Notes: generated by a model not told the origin, from the letters alone. 64,000 nucleotides of DNA from Bombella pluederhausensis (GCF_026385525.1 NZ_JANIDY010000005.1:1-64000); one strand, 5' to 3'. Positions 1 to 11,647 are shown, counted from the first letter of the stretch. Program-made: numbers and translations.

Positions 1-38
1 AGAAAAAAGGCAGGTGATTCTCATCAGAAGCCCGAATC

Positions 39-77
39 AAAAAAGGCCGCCCTCCCAAAAAGGAGAACGGCCTTTTT
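39..77 (-). terminator. Rho-independent terminator of the F1 ATP synthase operon
   Basis: An inverted repeat with GGCCG/CGGCC arms (45-49 and 68-72) is flanked by an A-run on one side and a T-run on the other. An inner CTCC/GGAG pairing lengthens the stem. On the minus strand it starts about 22 nt after the atpC stop and ends in a run of U. The A/T symmetry means it could also stop plus-strand transcription entering from the left. Confidence 0.85.
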
Positions 78-99
78 CAAAAACCACCGAAAAGAGCTC

Positions 100-531
100 T
101 CAGAGTGCCTTCAGATCGTTCTGCTGAACCTTCTGAGCCACCTCAATCTCCGCACGAGCGGCCTGAATCTGACGACTCAGACTTGCACGGAGCTCAACTT
201 CATCAGGGCCAACCTTTGTCCACTGATCCTTCAGCTGATCAAGCGTCTGACGCGCATCATCAATGGAGAGATCTTCAAGCGCCCGCACCGAATCTGCAAG
301 AATCGTGCAGTGATCTGCTGTCATATCGACAAAACCACCCGTGACGAAGCAACGTTCCAGAACCTGATCGTCCTTGTACAGGGTCACGACCCCACCACGA
401 AGCTGTAGCATCAGCGGGGAGCGGCCTGGCATGGCCGCAATGTCCCCTTCTCCGCCCGGAACAACCACCATATCGACCTCACGGTCTGTATAGCGCTTCT
501 CTGGACTGACGATCTCGGTGCGAAGCGGCAT
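100..531 (-). CDS. atpC: F1F0 ATP synthase subunit epsilon
   Basis: Epsilon subunit of the F1 sector (143 aa). It couples rotation of the central stalk to the catalytic head and can inhibit ATP hydrolysis. The N-terminal beta-sandwich is recognisable (residues about 1-88, with a VVVPGGEGDIAAMPGRSPLM segment), followed by a helical tail (about 90-143) with DDARQTLDQL. Length is normal for alphaproteobacteria. It is the last gene of the operon, 3 nt after atpD, and is followed by a strong terminator. Identity is certain from family features and position. Confidence 0.97.
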   Translation of the reverse strand: MPLRTEIVSPEKRYTDREVDMVVVPGGEGDIAAMPGRSPLMLQLRGGVVTLYKDDQVLERCFVTGGFVDMTADHCTILADSVRALEDLSIDDARQTLDQLKDQWTKVGPDEVELRASLSRQIQAARAEIEVAQKVQQNDLKAL

Positions 532-534
532 GGA

Positions 535-2917
<2,383 letters not shown>

Positions 2918-2928
2918 GAGCTAAACCC

Positions 2929-4464
2929 TCAGGCTGAGAAACGTTTGCCGAAGGCCTCAAGCAGAGTCTTGAGCTCACCCTCGATCTCTGGCGTCAGCTT
3001 CTGCTCGGTGCGGATCTTCTCCAGCACGGCCTTACCACTCTGGCGGATCTCATCCAGCAGGGCGGCCTCATAAGCTGTCACCTTGTTCACGGCGATCGGG
3101 TCCAGATAGCCACGTGTACCAGCGTACAGAACGACCACCTGCTCCTCAACGGCCAGCGGAGAGGTCTCAGGCTGCTTCAGCAGCTCAACCAGACGGGCAC
3201 CGCGGTCCAGCTGACGGCGTGTAGCCGGGTCAAGGTCAGAAGCAAACTGAGCGAAGGACGCCATTTCACGATACTGAGCCAGCTCCAGCTTAATGGTACC
3301 AGCAACCTGCTTCATGGCCTTAATCTGCGCCGCAGACCCCACACGGGACACGGAACCACCAACGTTCACAGCCGGACGGATACCCTTATAGAACAGATCT
3401 GTCTCAAGGAAGATCTGACCGTCTGTAATGGAAATGACGTTGGTTGGAATATAGGCAGATGTATCACCAGCCTGCGTTTCGATCACCGGCAGGGACGTCA
3501 TGGAGCCAGCACCGAACTCCTCAGACATCTTAGCGGAACGTTCCAGCAGACGGGAATGCAGGTAAAACACGTCGCCCGGGAAAGCTTCACGCCCCGGCGG
3601 ACGGCGCAGCAGCAGGGACATCTGACGGTAAGCCACAGCCTGCTTGGACAGGTCATCATAGCACAGCAGAGAGTGCATACCGTTGTCACGGAAATACTCA
3701 CCCATGGCAGAAGCTGCATAAGGGGCCAGATACTGAAGCGGTGCAGAATCAGAAGCCGTAGCAGCCACGACGATGGAATATTCCATCGCACCAGCCTCTG
3801 TCAGCTTACGGACGAGGTTAGCCACTGTGGAACGCTTCTGCCCGACCGCAACATAGATGCAGTACAGGGACTTCTTGGGATCACCAGCAGCGTTGACACT
3901 TTTCTGAGCCACGATCGTATCGATCAGAATAGCCGTCTTACCAGTCTGACGGTCACCAATCACCAACTCACGCTGGCCACGCCCGATCGGCACGAGGGCA
4001 TCGATGGCCTTAATGCCGGTCTGCATCGGCTCACTGACGGACTGGCGGGGCATGATGCCAGGAGCACGAACGTCAGCACGGCGATATTCGATGTTCTCCA
4101 GAGGGCCACGACCATCAATCGGGTCACCCAGAGCATTAACCACACGTCCCAGAAGCCCCTTACCAACGGGGACTTCCACGACCTTGCCGGTACGCAGAAC
4201 TGTGTCACCTTCGCCGATCAGGTCACCTTCACCGAAAATGACGACACCAACGCTATCGCTCTCAAGGTTGAGAGCCATGCCACGCACGCCACTCCCCTCG
4301 AACTCCACCATCTCACCGGCCTGAACATTCGTCAGACCATAGACGCGGGCAATCCCGTCCCCAACAGACAGAACTGTGCCTGTCTCTGAAACAGCGGCAG
4401 GCTGATCGAAAGACGCGATCTGCTGCTTGAGAATTTCTGAAATCTCGGCGGGACGGATCTCCAT
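2929..4464 (-). CDS. atpA: F1F0 ATP synthase subunit alpha
   Basis: Non-catalytic, regulatory nucleotide-binding alpha subunit (511 aa). The P-loop GDRQTGKT is at about 170-177, and the N-terminus [13 protein letters not shown] is the usual alphaproteobacterial form. A GTG codon lies just before ATG 4464, but the ATG is preferred: it has an AGGGAG ribosome-binding site 7 nt upstream and shares one base with the atpH stop (TGATG), a classic translational-coupling arrangement. Second gene of the operon. Confidence 0.98.
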   Translation of the reverse strand: MEIRPAEISEILKQQIASFDQPAAVSETGTVLSVGDGIARVYGLTNVQAGEMVEFEGSGVRGMALNLESDSVGVVIFGEGDLIGEGDTVLRTGKVVEVPVGKGLLGRVVNALGDPIDGRGPLENIEYRRADVRAPGIMPRQSVSEPMQTGIKAIDALVPIGRGQRELVIGDRQTGKTAILIDTIVAQKSVNAAGDPKKSLYCIYVAVGQKRSTVANLVRKLTEAGAMEYSIVVAATASDSAPLQYLAPYAASAMGEYFRDNGMHSLLCYDDLSKQAVAYRQMSLLLRRPPGREAFPGDVFYLHSRLLERSAKMSEEFGAGSMTSLPVIETQAGDTSAYIPTNVISITDGQIFLETDLFYKGIRPAVNVGGSVSRVGSAAQIKAMKQVAGTIKLELAQYREMASFAQFASDLDPATRRQLDRGARLVELLKQPETSPLAVEEQVVVLYAGTRGYLDPIAVNKVTAYEAALLDEIRQSGKAVLEKIRTEQKLTPEIEGELKTLLEAFGKRFSA

Positions 4465-5039
4465 CACGCGGCTCCCTTCATGGCGTTCTGCAGGCGGGCC
4501 AGACGCCCTGCGATCGATGTATCAAAAAGAACAGAACCGACACGCACAACCATACCCCCAATAAGGGCCTGATCGACATGTTCGGTCATAGCAATATTAG
4601 CATATCCGGCCTGCTGAAGGCTGGCACGGAGGCTTTCACGCTGCCCATCTTCCATAGGGCGGGCAGTCGTCACCTCCACACGAACCTCACCGCGCTGGCG
4701 GGAGTCCAGAAGAAGGACGGCAGACAGGATTTCATCCAGACCAACCAGACGGCGCTGCCGGGCGATAAAACCGACAAAGCGGCGCATGGCATCGTTGAAA
4801 CTGAGCGCAGACCCAAGAGCCTTCACCAGCCCCTCTGCCTGGCTGACATCCAGCCGAGGGTCTGCCAAAGCGGCGCTCAACTCCGGAATCTGGGCAATTG
4901 CCTCGCGCAGTGCACGCACCTGCTCCAGAGTGGCGGCCTTATCCTCTTTGCTTTCTGAGAGATATTCCTCAAAGGCCCGGGCGTAACGCTGCGCTACTTC
5001 ACCTGGCGCTCTGATCTGCTTTTCCTGTGCAACCGTCAC
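4464..5039 (-). CDS. atpH: F1F0 ATP synthase subunit delta
   Basis: Delta subunit (191 aa; OSCP equivalent), which joins the F1 head to the peripheral stalk. An N-terminal helical domain ([13 protein letters not shown]) and a C-terminal segment with [21 protein letters not shown] are typical. The start is GTG at 5039, preceded only by a weak purine-rich stretch; an ATG at 5047 is out of frame. First gene of the F1 operon. The Fo genes (atpBEF) are not in the window, as expected for alphaproteobacteria, in which F1 and Fo are separate operons. Confidence 0.96.
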   Translation of the reverse strand: MTVAQEKQIRAPGEVAQRYARAFEEYLSESKEDKAATLEQVRALREAIAQIPELSAALADPRLDVSQAEGLVKALGSALSFNDAMRRFVGFIARQRRLVGLDEILSAVLLLDSRQRGEVRVEVTTARPMEDGQRESLRASLQQAGYANIAMTEHVDQALIGGMVVRVGSVLFDTSIAGRLARLQNAMKGAA

Positions 5040-5336
5040 GGGTTCATTCCGTCTTCATGAGGTTCTGCTTTCAAACCGGTTTCCCGGTCTTAACCTAACC
5101 GGCATGCCCCAGATTACCGCACGATGCGCAGATCACCAGGGCCGGAACCCGGCCAGTGTTTCGTTAAAGTCCACTAACACGGGCAGCCCCTTCAACGCAA
5201 CCTGAAGGCCGCTCAACAGCGTTCCATCACAGCATGTCTGCAGACACGTCCAAACGGTATGATGCAGGACGAGGAAAACGGCGGATAACCCCGCCAGATA
5301 GACCTTCTACAACGGATCAGTTTTTTCAGGAGACTC
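5040..5336. other. Intergenic region upstream of the ATP synthase operon
   Basis: About 300 nt between atpH and tRNA-Gly. It must hold the promoter and leader of the F1 operon and the 3' trailer of the minus-strand tRNA-Gly. No convincing conserved ORF was seen; a short plus-strand frame here runs into the tRNA and looks spurious. No clear intrinsic terminator follows the tRNA, so some read-through from tRNA-Gly into the atp operon is possible. Confidence 0.5.
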
Positions 5337-5411
5337 TGGAGCGGGCGAAGGGAATCGAACCCTCATCAGAAGCTTGGAAGGCTACTGCATTAGCCATTAT
5401 GCTACGCCCGC
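5337..5411 (-). tRNA. tRNA-Gly (anticodon TCC)
   Basis: Read on the minus strand this folds as a full cloverleaf: acceptor GCGGGCG/CGCCCGC, D-arm GCAT/ATGC, anticodon loop CTTCCAA (TCC, decoding GGA/GGG), T-arm with TTCGATT, and an encoded CCA at 5337-5339. The anticodon stem GTAGC/GCTTC has an apparent U-U mismatch at its second pair, a small oddity in an otherwise standard tRNA. Confidence 0.95.
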
Positions 5412-5601
5412 TCTATGAGTGAGGCGACTCTATACCCATTCCCTACCAGCAAGACAAGGGGGGATTCAGCCACGCCCCAGAATATGAAAGGTTTTTTCAT
5501 TTTCCTCGAGATAGTGCTTGACTTTATGGCGGTCTCGTTATCTTTTCCTGCCCATCGTCACGCCGCACAAGGCAGGACGGTCAGGTCGATTCGACCCAGA
5601 A

Positions 5602-5678
5602 AGGGGTGTAGCTCAATTGGCTAGAGCGCCGGTCTCCAAAACCGGAGGTTGGGGGTTCGAGACCCTCCACCCCTGCCA
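5602..5678 (+). tRNA. tRNA-Trp (anticodon CCA)
   Basis: Cloverleaf with acceptor AGGGGTG/CACCCCT, D-stem GCTC/GAGC, anticodon stem CCGGT/ACCGG with loop CTCCAAA (CCA), T-loop TTCGAGA, discriminator G and encoded CCA (5676-5678). It lies just upstream of secE-nusG, a conserved bacterial arrangement, and may share a promoter with them. A TTGACT at 5518 followed by TATCTT 15 nt later is a weak promoter candidate. Confidence 0.97.
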
Positions 5679-5747
5679 CGTCATACCCTACCCACCTGAC
5701 TGCCTTACCCGGGTAACAGGACCAGGGTTGAGATAGATTTGAGGATA

Positions 5748-6002
5748 ATGGTGTCGGTCACAAAGCCGAAAGGCAATTCACCGAAGATGCCTCCGGCCCA
5801 GAAAGGCCCAGGATTCAGCCTTCGCAGATATTTTGCAGATGTTCGCGCCGAGGCCAAACGTGTCACGTGGCCCACGCGCCGCAACACCATCATTACAACA
5901 GGTGCCGTGATGGCCATGGTGGTCGCCACCTGTATTTTCTTTTTTATCGTTGACCAGGTTATCGGCCTGGGAGTCAGCAAAATTTTGGGTATCGGAGGCT
6001 AA
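5748..6002 (+). CDS. secE: Preprotein translocase subunit SecE
   Basis: Small inner-membrane subunit (84 aa) that clamps SecY in the SecYEG channel. The conserved amphipathic helix with RAEAKRVTWPTRRN precedes a single membrane helix (about residues 48-70). The frame is open back to TTG 5739. A GAGG at 5741-5744 lies 3 nt before ATG 5748 and 6 nt before GTG 5751, so GTG 5751 is an equally possible start. It is followed 9 nt later by nusG and preceded by tRNA-Trp. Confidence 0.93.
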   Translation: MVSVTKPKGNSPKMPPAQKGPGFSLRRYFADVRAEAKRVTWPTRRNTIITTGAVMAMVVATCIFFFIVDQVIGLGVSKILGIGG

Positions 6003-6011
6003 AGCAGCATC

Positions 6012-6545
6012 ATGGCAAAACGTTGGTACGTTGTGCATGTCTATTCAGGCTTCGAGAAAAAGATTGCCGATCATATCCGTGAACAGGCCGACAAAAAGGG
6101 ACTGAGCGATCAGTTCGAGGAAGTTCTGGTTCCTTCCGAGGAAGTCACGGAAGTACGCCGTGGCCGCAAGGTGAATGCCGAGCGTAAATTCTTCCCCGGC
6201 TATGTACTGGTGAAGATGGAGCTGACAGACCGTGCCTGGCATCTTGTTAAAGATACCCCCAAGGTGACGGGTTTCCTCGGGACACGGAATAACCAGCCAA
6301 CCCCCATCAGCAATGCGGAAGCCAAGCGCATTCTCCAGCAGGCTCAGGAAGGTGTTGAACGCCCCCGCTCCAGCCTGTCGTTCGAGATTGGCGAACAGGT
6401 TCGTGTATCCGATGGTCCTTTCACATCCTTCAATGGCAGTGTTGAGGACATCGACACCGAGAATCAGCGCCTGAAGGTCAGCGTCTCCATCTTCGGACGC
6501 TCCACGCCAGTTGATCTGGACTATAATCAAGTCGAGAAGCTCTAA
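6012..6545 (+). CDS. nusG: Transcription termination/antitermination factor NusG
   Basis: NusG (177 aa) binds RNA polymerase, suppresses pausing and links to Rho or ribosomal S10. The N-terminal NGN domain ([17 protein letters not shown], then [14 protein letters not shown]) and the C-terminal KOW domain ([19 protein letters not shown]) are intact. Co-transcribed with secE. Unlike the common order it is not followed by rplK-rplA-rplJ-rplL: a double hairpin terminator and a convergent pqi operon come next. Confidence 0.98.
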   Translation: MAKRWYVVHVYSGFEKKIADHIREQADKKGLSDQFEEVLVPSEEVTEVRRGRKVNAERKFFPGYVLVKMELTDRAWHLVKDTPKVTGFLGTRNNQPTPISNAEAKRILQQAQEGVERPRSSLSFEIGEQVRVSDGPFTSFNGSVEDIDTENQRLKVSVSIFGRSTPVDLDYNQVEKL

Positions 6546-6555
6546 GCCTTGTCTT

Positions 6556-6624
6556 AAAGCGGGTTATATCCCCGCTTTGTAGAAAACCACCCGCTACCGC
6601 TTTCTGGTTTCGGGTGGTTTTTTT
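6556..6624 (+). terminator. Double hairpin terminator after nusG
   Basis: First hairpin AAAGCGGG/CCCGCTTT (6556-6563 and 6571-6578), then a second with AAAACCACCCG/CGGGTGGTTTT arms (6583-6593 and 6611-6621) ending in a T-run to 6624. The second is a standard intrinsic terminator. Both lie just after the nusG stop, so secE-nusG forms a closed unit. Confidence 0.85.
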
Positions 6625-6659
6625 ATGCCTAGCTTTTCCAATGAAACACTAAAGACATT

Positions 6660-6696
6660 AAAAAAACCCGCACTCCATCAGGAGCACGGGCTTTTT
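6660..6696 (-). terminator. Rho-independent terminator of the pqi operon
   Basis: The inverted repeat CCCGTGCTCC/GGAGTGCGGG (one internal mismatch) is followed on the minus strand by seven or more T. It lies 27 nt beyond the pqiC stop and forms a convergent terminator pair with that of nusG. Confidence 0.85.
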
Positions 6697-6723
6697 CTCA
6701 CCACCTCAAACGAGCAGTTGCTC

Positions 6724-7401
6724 TTATCGGTGTGAACCTTTCGGCAAAGGCAGAGTGGCCAAAAGCTGAATCGCCTGATCGGACAAAGCACCAACACCTT
6801 CAGCCAAAGCTGCCACAAGGTCAGCCTGCTTCCCAGAAACAGGCTGTGGGGATGTCCAACTGACTGTCACGGCACGAGCCTGTGAGGCTGGCGCATCAAC
6901 ACGATGCGCCGACATGACCCCCACAATGACAGCATGGCCAGATGCGTCTTCTTCAAATCGGGACAGACTTAGCTCCAGATAAGCCCCAGCCGTAACCGCC
7001 ACAGAATCATTCTGGGAGAAAAGCACATGGCCCGGCAGGCGCTGCGCCAAATTAGCCGTCAGAGCATGGCCGATCATTTCGTTCAGCGACTCACTCCATG
7101 CGGCAGCAGGCACCATATGGTCCTGTGCATCCCGCATCACCCGCAAAATACCATCTCGGTCCAAACGAGACGTCACTGACGGCGTAAGGACCTCGATAGC
7201 CTGCGGCAAAGCCATTCCCATAGCTGGGGATGCTACCTGACCAGGCTGCGGAGCCAGAACATAGTACGTTGTCGGCGTACTACTGCATCCACTCAGCATC
7301 CCTCCACCAAGGCAGGCCGTCCCCAGCAGGGCCCACTGCCTCAGACGCTTCAGGGACAGTTTCTTCTGAAACACGGAGGAAGAACGAAGAAAATTCATCA
7401 T
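6724..7401 (-). CDS. pqiC: PqiC-like outer-membrane lipoprotein (ABC-transport auxiliary family)
   Basis: Lipoprotein (225 aa) with signal peptide and lipobox LSGC at about 36-39, then a TTYYVLAP stretch typical of the PqiC/DUF330 family. In E. coli PqiC caps the PqiB tunnel at the outer membrane and helps move lipids across the periplasm. It starts 3 nt after the pqiB stop; ATG 7401 and 7398 are both possible, with GGAGG 9 or 12 nt upstream. Last gene of pqiABC. The function is inferred from the E. coli system. Confidence 0.85.
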   Translation of the reverse strand: MMNFLRSSSVFQKKLSLKRLRQWALLGTACLGGGMLSGCSSTPTTYYVLAPQPGQVASPAMGMALPQAIEVLTPSVTSRLDRDGILRVMRDAQDHMVPAAAWSESLNEMIGHALTANLAQRLPGHVLFSQNDSVAVTAGAYLELSLSRFEEDASGHAVIVGVMSAHRVDAPASQARAVTVSWTSPQPVSGKQADLVAALAEGVGALSDQAIQLLATLPLPKGSHR

Positions 7402-7404
7402 GAA

Positions 7405-9081
7405 TCAGGGCCTCCGGCCAGTAATGAAGGATGAGGGATGACGATCCAGATAATCGGCCAGCATATGGAAGGAACGGGACATCCGTGTCAGCTGAACAAT
7501 CAGCTCCTCAAGATTTCTGCGGAAATCCGGATTACCGCCGTAAGAGGCCAACAGAGTATTAGCCTGCGCCAATGTGCCATTCAGATTCTTCATCAGCTCG
7601 GGAAGATGCTCATCCGCATGGTCCAGAAGATGATTCAGAGACACCAGAGACCCGCGCAGAGCGACCAGAGAGCGGGTCACTTCCGGGCTTCTCAGACGTT
7701 CGTCACTATGTTCCAGAATATTATTCAGATGATCGCCAATCTGCGTCAGCGGCATCTCAGAAATCTTGTCAGCAATCGTAGAAACCGACTGAAGGATACT
7801 ATCCATCCCACCCGGCTGGCTTGGGATCACAGCAATGCCGTTCTCAAACGTCATCGGTGCCGGTGCACGACCCTTTTCATGCACGAAAGAGAGCGCAATC
7901 ATGGCTTCACCTGTCAGGAAGCTGACATTCTGCACTGAGGCACGCATACCCTCAGCTACGAAATCCCCCAGCAGGCCCGTGCTGCGCCCTGAAGCTGCAG
8001 TGCCGTCTGCTATAACACGCTCAGGCTCAAGCTGCATTTCCACACGAACACGAGGGTTATGCGTCTTGTCACCCAGCTCCAGATGAACACCTGTGACCTG
8101 ACCAACCTGAAGGCCGAACATGGTCACCTTGCTACCCTCTGTCAGGCCACCAACAGCTGTATCAACATAGGTCAGGACAGGCACCTTATGCCGATAGCGG
8201 GCATTATCAGCATCTTCCTGTGTCTCATAAAGATGGAAGACGGAATCAGGTGTCGCAGATGGAGTATCCTCACCCTGAACCTTATCAGGCCGCCCGAAAG
8301 CAACACCGCCGGACAACAACGCCTGGAAAGATTGCAGGCGAATCTTCATTCCACCAGCACCAAAACCGATCTGCATGCCAGACACATTCCAGAAGCGGCT
8401 GTCTGTCCTCAGATAATGATCATACGGTGCCTTAATGAACACCTTGAGCAGAATGGGGCCTTCCCCACCCGGTGGCATGGTGTAACCCAAAATCTCGCCC
8501 ACCTGCACGTCACGATAGAAAATCGGCGCTCCCGGACCGAGGGATTCCAATTTCGGCGAGACAAGCCAGTATGTGCTCCCCGGTTTGTCAGAGCGGACAC
8601 CGGGCGGATTCTCCAGCCCCTTGAAATGATCCTGGAAACGGCCCGTCCCCGGTTTGCCGGGGTCCATGGCAATGTAGGAACCAGAAAACAGCGTATCGAG
8701 CCCGGTAATGCTGGCGCCATTGATCCGCGGGCTGACGACCCAGAAACGGGTATGCTCATTCAGCATATGAGCATCAATGCCATTCATCTGAATCGTGACA
8801 TCAGCATGACTCATATCCGGACTCAGGGACACGGACTGGACCACACCAAGGGTCACGGCCTTATTCTTCACCTGCGTCTGGCCCGGAACGATACCATCTG
8901 CCGCATCGAAAGAAATGACGATGCGTGGCCCCATAGAAGCAAAATGCCGCCATGCCAGCCAGCCAGCTATCAACAATGCCAGAACAGGGATGATCCAGAG
9001 CACGGAGAAACGGGGCAGCCGGGTATTGGCCTCTACACCACGCCTTGGGTCTGGATGTAGCTTATGCTGATCATCACTCAC
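7405..9081 (-). CDS. pqiB: Intermembrane transport protein PqiB (MCE/MlaD domains)
   Basis: 558 aa, close to E. coli PqiB (546). One N-terminal membrane helix (about 27-46, VLWIIPVLALLIAGWLAW) is followed by repeated MCE modules. Their starts are visible as GPRIVISFDAADGIVPGQT (about 51), STYWLVSPKLESLGPGAP (about 165) and VPVLTYVDTAVGGLTEGS (about 300), and the C-terminus is helical. Such proteins form stacked hexameric rings spanning the periplasm. The GTG start overlaps the pqiA stop (GTGA), implying translational coupling. Confidence 0.93.
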   Translation of the reverse strand: MSDDQHKLHPDPRRGVEANTRLPRFSVLWIIPVLALLIAGWLAWRHFASMGPRIVISFDAADGIVPGQTQVKNKAVTLGVVQSVSLSPDMSHADVTIQMNGIDAHMLNEHTRFWVVSPRINGASITGLDTLFSGSYIAMDPGKPGTGRFQDHFKGLENPPGVRSDKPGSTYWLVSPKLESLGPGAPIFYRDVQVGEILGYTMPPGGEGPILLKVFIKAPYDHYLRTDSRFWNVSGMQIGFGAGGMKIRLQSFQALLSGGVAFGRPDKVQGEDTPSATPDSVFHLYETQEDADNARYRHKVPVLTYVDTAVGGLTEGSKVTMFGLQVGQVTGVHLELGDKTHNPRVRVEMQLEPERVIADGTAASGRSTGLLGDFVAEGMRASVQNVSFLTGEAMIALSFVHEKGRAPAPMTFENGIAVIPSQPGGMDSILQSVSTIADKISEMPLTQIGDHLNNILEHSDERLRSPEVTRSLVALRGSLVSLNHLLDHADEHLPELMKNLNGTLAQANTLLASYGGNPDFRRNLEELIVQLTRMSRSFHMLADYLDRHPSSFITGRRP

Positions 9082-10523
9082 GCTTTTTCAGGCTCCATAT
9101 CCTGTAATTCCGATGTACCAGCCTCACCACCTTTACGGGAGAAATCCAGTACTTCCTGATTATAGCCCGCAGCATCCCACATACGCCGGGGATCATACAG
9201 GTCTGCTGCAAAAATAGTTAACACCACCACCATGGCAAAAAAGACCACGCCCAGCTCTGCCATCACGCTGGCCATAAAGCCAAACCGCACCACAGCCGCC
9301 AGGATGGAGATCATGAACACGTCAATCATCGACCACCGACCAATGAACACCACCACCTTATAAAGGCGTGTCAGGCGCCTAAGAGATGCAAGTGTCGCCT
9401 TGCCACGGCACTCACAGGCCATCATCAGGGCCAGCAAGATCACCTTCAGGACCGGCACGGTGATACTGGCAAACAGCACCAGCAAGGCGAGGAAATAAAG
9501 ATTCGCCTCCCAGAGCTGGATAACACCGGAAATGATGGTACTGGGCTGACCATGCCCCATCTTCACAAAAGCCATGACGGGCAGAAGATTAGCCGGAATA
9601 TAAAAGATAAAAGCGGCTATCAGAAAACACATTGCCGCCTGCAGGCTGTTCCGTTTCCGCCGCCGCAATATCTGCCCGCAACGGGGGCAATCCCCCATGT
9701 CACTCTCGTCATTCACAGAGCTACGTGCAACAAAAGTCAGACCACAGGCATGACAGGAGAGCATATGTTTTTCGGGCGGCATAGGCCGTCCTGCTGCTGC
9801 CCTGTAAACCCCCAGCCCATGCCGTGGGGCAACGGAACGGTGCCGCCAGATCATTTCAGCATCGAAGGTGGAATCCATCGCTGCCATCAGCACCATGAGC
9901 GCCCCAAGAAGGAACACACCGGGCTGCAATGTCACCAGTGCCAGGTCAACCAGCTTGGTGTAAGCCACCAGCACGCCGATAACGTACACCTCAATCATGG
10001 ACCATGGGCGCAGGCGCTCGTACCACGCCATTAAGGGCCTCACCCAAAGAGGCATCTCTACTCGGGATGCGCCATATAAGATCAGCGCCATGCAGACCAG
10101 CACGATACCGGGCATGAGCACACTGGCCAGAGCCACCAGAATAGCAATAGCCCCAAAGCCCTGCCGTGCCATTTCCACGGGGCCACTCATGAGGGACACC
10201 ATGTTCTCCCGGCCATAGACATTCAATGTCATGAGCGGGCTGACCAGAAGCACAATATACAAAGCGAGAGACGATAGACAGAAGGCCAGCGGACCACCAA
10301 TCTCCGATGTCTTACGCTGGCGCCCCATGGTTTCTCCACAGCGGGCGCAGGTCAGCACATGGCCAGGCTTCAGCGCAGGCACATGCTGGAACAGACCGCA
10401 GGCGGCGCACTCATGCACACCTTCCACTATCTTGAGGGAGGGTTGATCAACATCATGTCGGAGGAGGGAACATGCCCCGCCCTGGGTCCACAACCCCTTA
10501 TGAAAACGGTCTTTCCTGAGCAT
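9078..10523 (-). CDS. pqiA: Paraquat-inducible protein A (PqiA/YebS-like integral membrane protein)
   Basis: 481 aa. Two PqiA repeats, each beginning with a zinc-ribbon-like CxxC pair (CAACG and CARCG near 37-63; CHACG and CPRCG near 255-285) and followed by about four membrane helices. PqiA is the inner-membrane partner of PqiB in lipid trafficking and membrane-stress resistance. The start at ATG 10523 is supported by AGAGGAA upstream. First gene of pqiABC. No SoxR-type operator was recognised upstream. Confidence 0.93.
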   Translation of the reverse strand: MLRKDRFHKGLWTQGGACSLLRHDVDQPSLKIVEGVHECAACGLFQHVPALKPGHVLTCARCGETMGRQRKTSEIGGPLAFCLSSLALYIVLLVSPLMTLNVYGRENMVSLMSGPVEMARQGFGAIAILVALASVLMPGIVLVCMALILYGASRVEMPLWVRPLMAWYERLRPWSMIEVYVIGVLVAYTKLVDLALVTLQPGVFLLGALMVLMAAMDSTFDAEMIWRHRSVAPRHGLGVYRAAAGRPMPPEKHMLSCHACGLTFVARSSVNDESDMGDCPRCGQILRRRKRNSLQAAMCFLIAAFIFYIPANLLPVMAFVKMGHGQPSTIISGVIQLWEANLYFLALLVLFASITVPVLKVILLALMMACECRGKATLASLRRLTRLYKVVVFIGRWSMIDVFMISILAAVVRFGFMASVMAELGVVFFAMVVVLTIFAADLYDPRRMWDAAGYNQEVLDFSRKGGEAGTSELQDMEPEKA

Positions 10524-10637
10524 CTATTCCTCTTGCGCTGCCGGAGGCCCATCTGCAACCCCTCCAGGCTTTATTGAGAAATATTTTATACCGCCCATTG
10601 CCCCACCGTCCAATTTTCTGTATAGGCTCAACCGGAC

Positions 10638-10712
10638 GCCGACATAGCTCAGGGGTAGAGCAACTGATTCGTAATCAGTAGGCCCTCGGTTCAATTCCGA
10701 GTGTCGGCACCA
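10638..10712 (+). tRNA. tRNA-Thr (anticodon CGT)
   Basis: Complete cloverleaf: acceptor GCCGACA/TGTCGGC, D-stem GCTC/GAGC, anticodon stem ACTGA/TCAGT with loop TTCGTAA (CGT), T-arm CTCGG/CCGAG with TTCAATT, discriminator A and encoded CCA (10710-10712). It is followed 24 nt later by a nuclease gene on the same strand. Confidence 0.97.
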
Positions 10713-10736
10713 TTTTCCCCACAGGATAAGGCAGGC

Positions 10737-11609
10737 ATGGCGGAAAGACCGAGCGGTGATTTCATGTCCCCTTCGGGTCCTTTTTTCTCCACTGCCCACC
10801 ATGACGTAACAAAACCATCCCTGCTACCAGGCCATGGTATTGCTGTTCTGCCAGCAGATACGCTTTTGCTTGTCTTCTTCCTGATCGTTTTTCTTGAATA
10901 TCGCCATCGTGCAAGGCAAAAGCGCAAAGCTTGGCAGATAGTGTGCCAGTTGATTGCCCAACATCAAAATACCCTTGCCCAACGCCAACAGCGTTGCCTG
11001 ACTGGCGATCATTATGGTGTTGTCCATGCAGAGCGTTGGGAGAAAGAGCTCGACTATTTCTGCCGCAGCATCCTGCTAACGACCCTAAGCCAGGAAAATC
11101 TGGCTCTTTTCTGGCCTCCTTTGCGGAAGCGTGCCCTACGGCGCATTCAGCGTGTCACGCGGACTATCCTCAGGCAAAACAGAACACCCTCACCCCGCAT
11201 TCCCACAGCAATGGGCAATACGGTGCCAGAGCGTTTCCATGCCAACATGGACCCGCTGGATTATGAGCGTTTTTGCGCTCATCAGCTCTATCAGGCTGGA
11301 TGGCAGGCCCGAACGACACCTCCCGGTGCCGATCAAGGGCTCGACATCATGGCCGAACAAGATGGGGTGCGGCTTGTTGTTCAATGCAAGCTCTATAGCC
11401 GCCCTGTAGGCAACAAAGCTGTGCAGGAAATCTTCACAGCACGGGAACACAGACGGGCCCATCATGCCGCTGTCGTCTCCAATGCAGGCTATACACGCTC
11501 AGCCCGGCAACTTGCCCATGCAACGGGCGTGCATCTGCTCCATCACAGTGAACTTGCCACGCTAAACCTGCTCGACCTCCAACCAGCCCCCGACCTGTTC
11601 ACGCAATAA
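10737..11609 (+). CDS. Membrane-anchored Mrr-type restriction endonuclease-like protein
   Basis: 290 aa. The N-terminal part carries a hydrophobic segment (TLLLVFFLIVFLEY) followed by a basic run (RHRARQKRK), suggesting a membrane anchor with the rest in the cytoplasm. The C-terminal third matches the Mrr_cat fold of the PD-(D/E)xK superfamily: DYERFCAHQLYQAGW, then GADQGLDIMA, VVQCKLY (the QxK motif) and KAVQEI. Mrr-family enzymes cleave modified DNA, but similar membrane-linked proteins occur outside restriction loci. The frame extends upstream into tRNA-Thr, so I start at ATG 10737, with AAGG about 8 nt upstream. No methylase partner is adjacent. Confidence 0.8.
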   Translation: MAERPSGDFMSPSGPFFSTAHHDVTKPSLLPGHGIAVLPADTLLLVFFLIVFLEYRHRARQKRKAWQIVCQLIAQHQNTLAQRQQRCLTGDHYGVVHAERWEKELDYFCRSILLTTLSQENLALFWPPLRKRALRRIQRVTRTILRQNRTPSPRIPTAMGNTVPERFHANMDPLDYERFCAHQLYQAGWQARTTPPGADQGLDIMAEQDGVRLVVQCKLYSRPVGNKAVQEIFTAREHRRAHHAAVVSNAGYTRSARQLAHATGVHLLHHSELATLNLLDLQPAPDLFTQ

Positions 11610-11640
11610 AAAAAGACCGGCTTTTGAGCCGGTCTTTTTT
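11608..11640. terminator. Bidirectional terminator between the Mrr-like gene and ahpF
   Basis: AAAAGACCGGC/GCCGGTCTTTT stem with a TTTTGA loop, with A and T runs on both flanks, so it can stop both the plus-strand nuclease gene and the minus-strand ahpCF operon. It overlaps the stop codon of the nuclease gene. Confidence 0.88.
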
Positions 11641-11647
11641 CCCATCA

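Noticed and set aside
5234-5422. 62-codon plus-strand frame in the atp/tRNA-Gly gap
   Set aside because: It runs through the tRNA-Gly gene on the opposite strand, so it is not a protein gene.
10638-10712. tRNA-Thr considered as an attachment site of an integrated element
   Set aside because: No integrase gene and no repeated tRNA 3' end were noticed downstream; the only support is the neighbouring nuclease gene.
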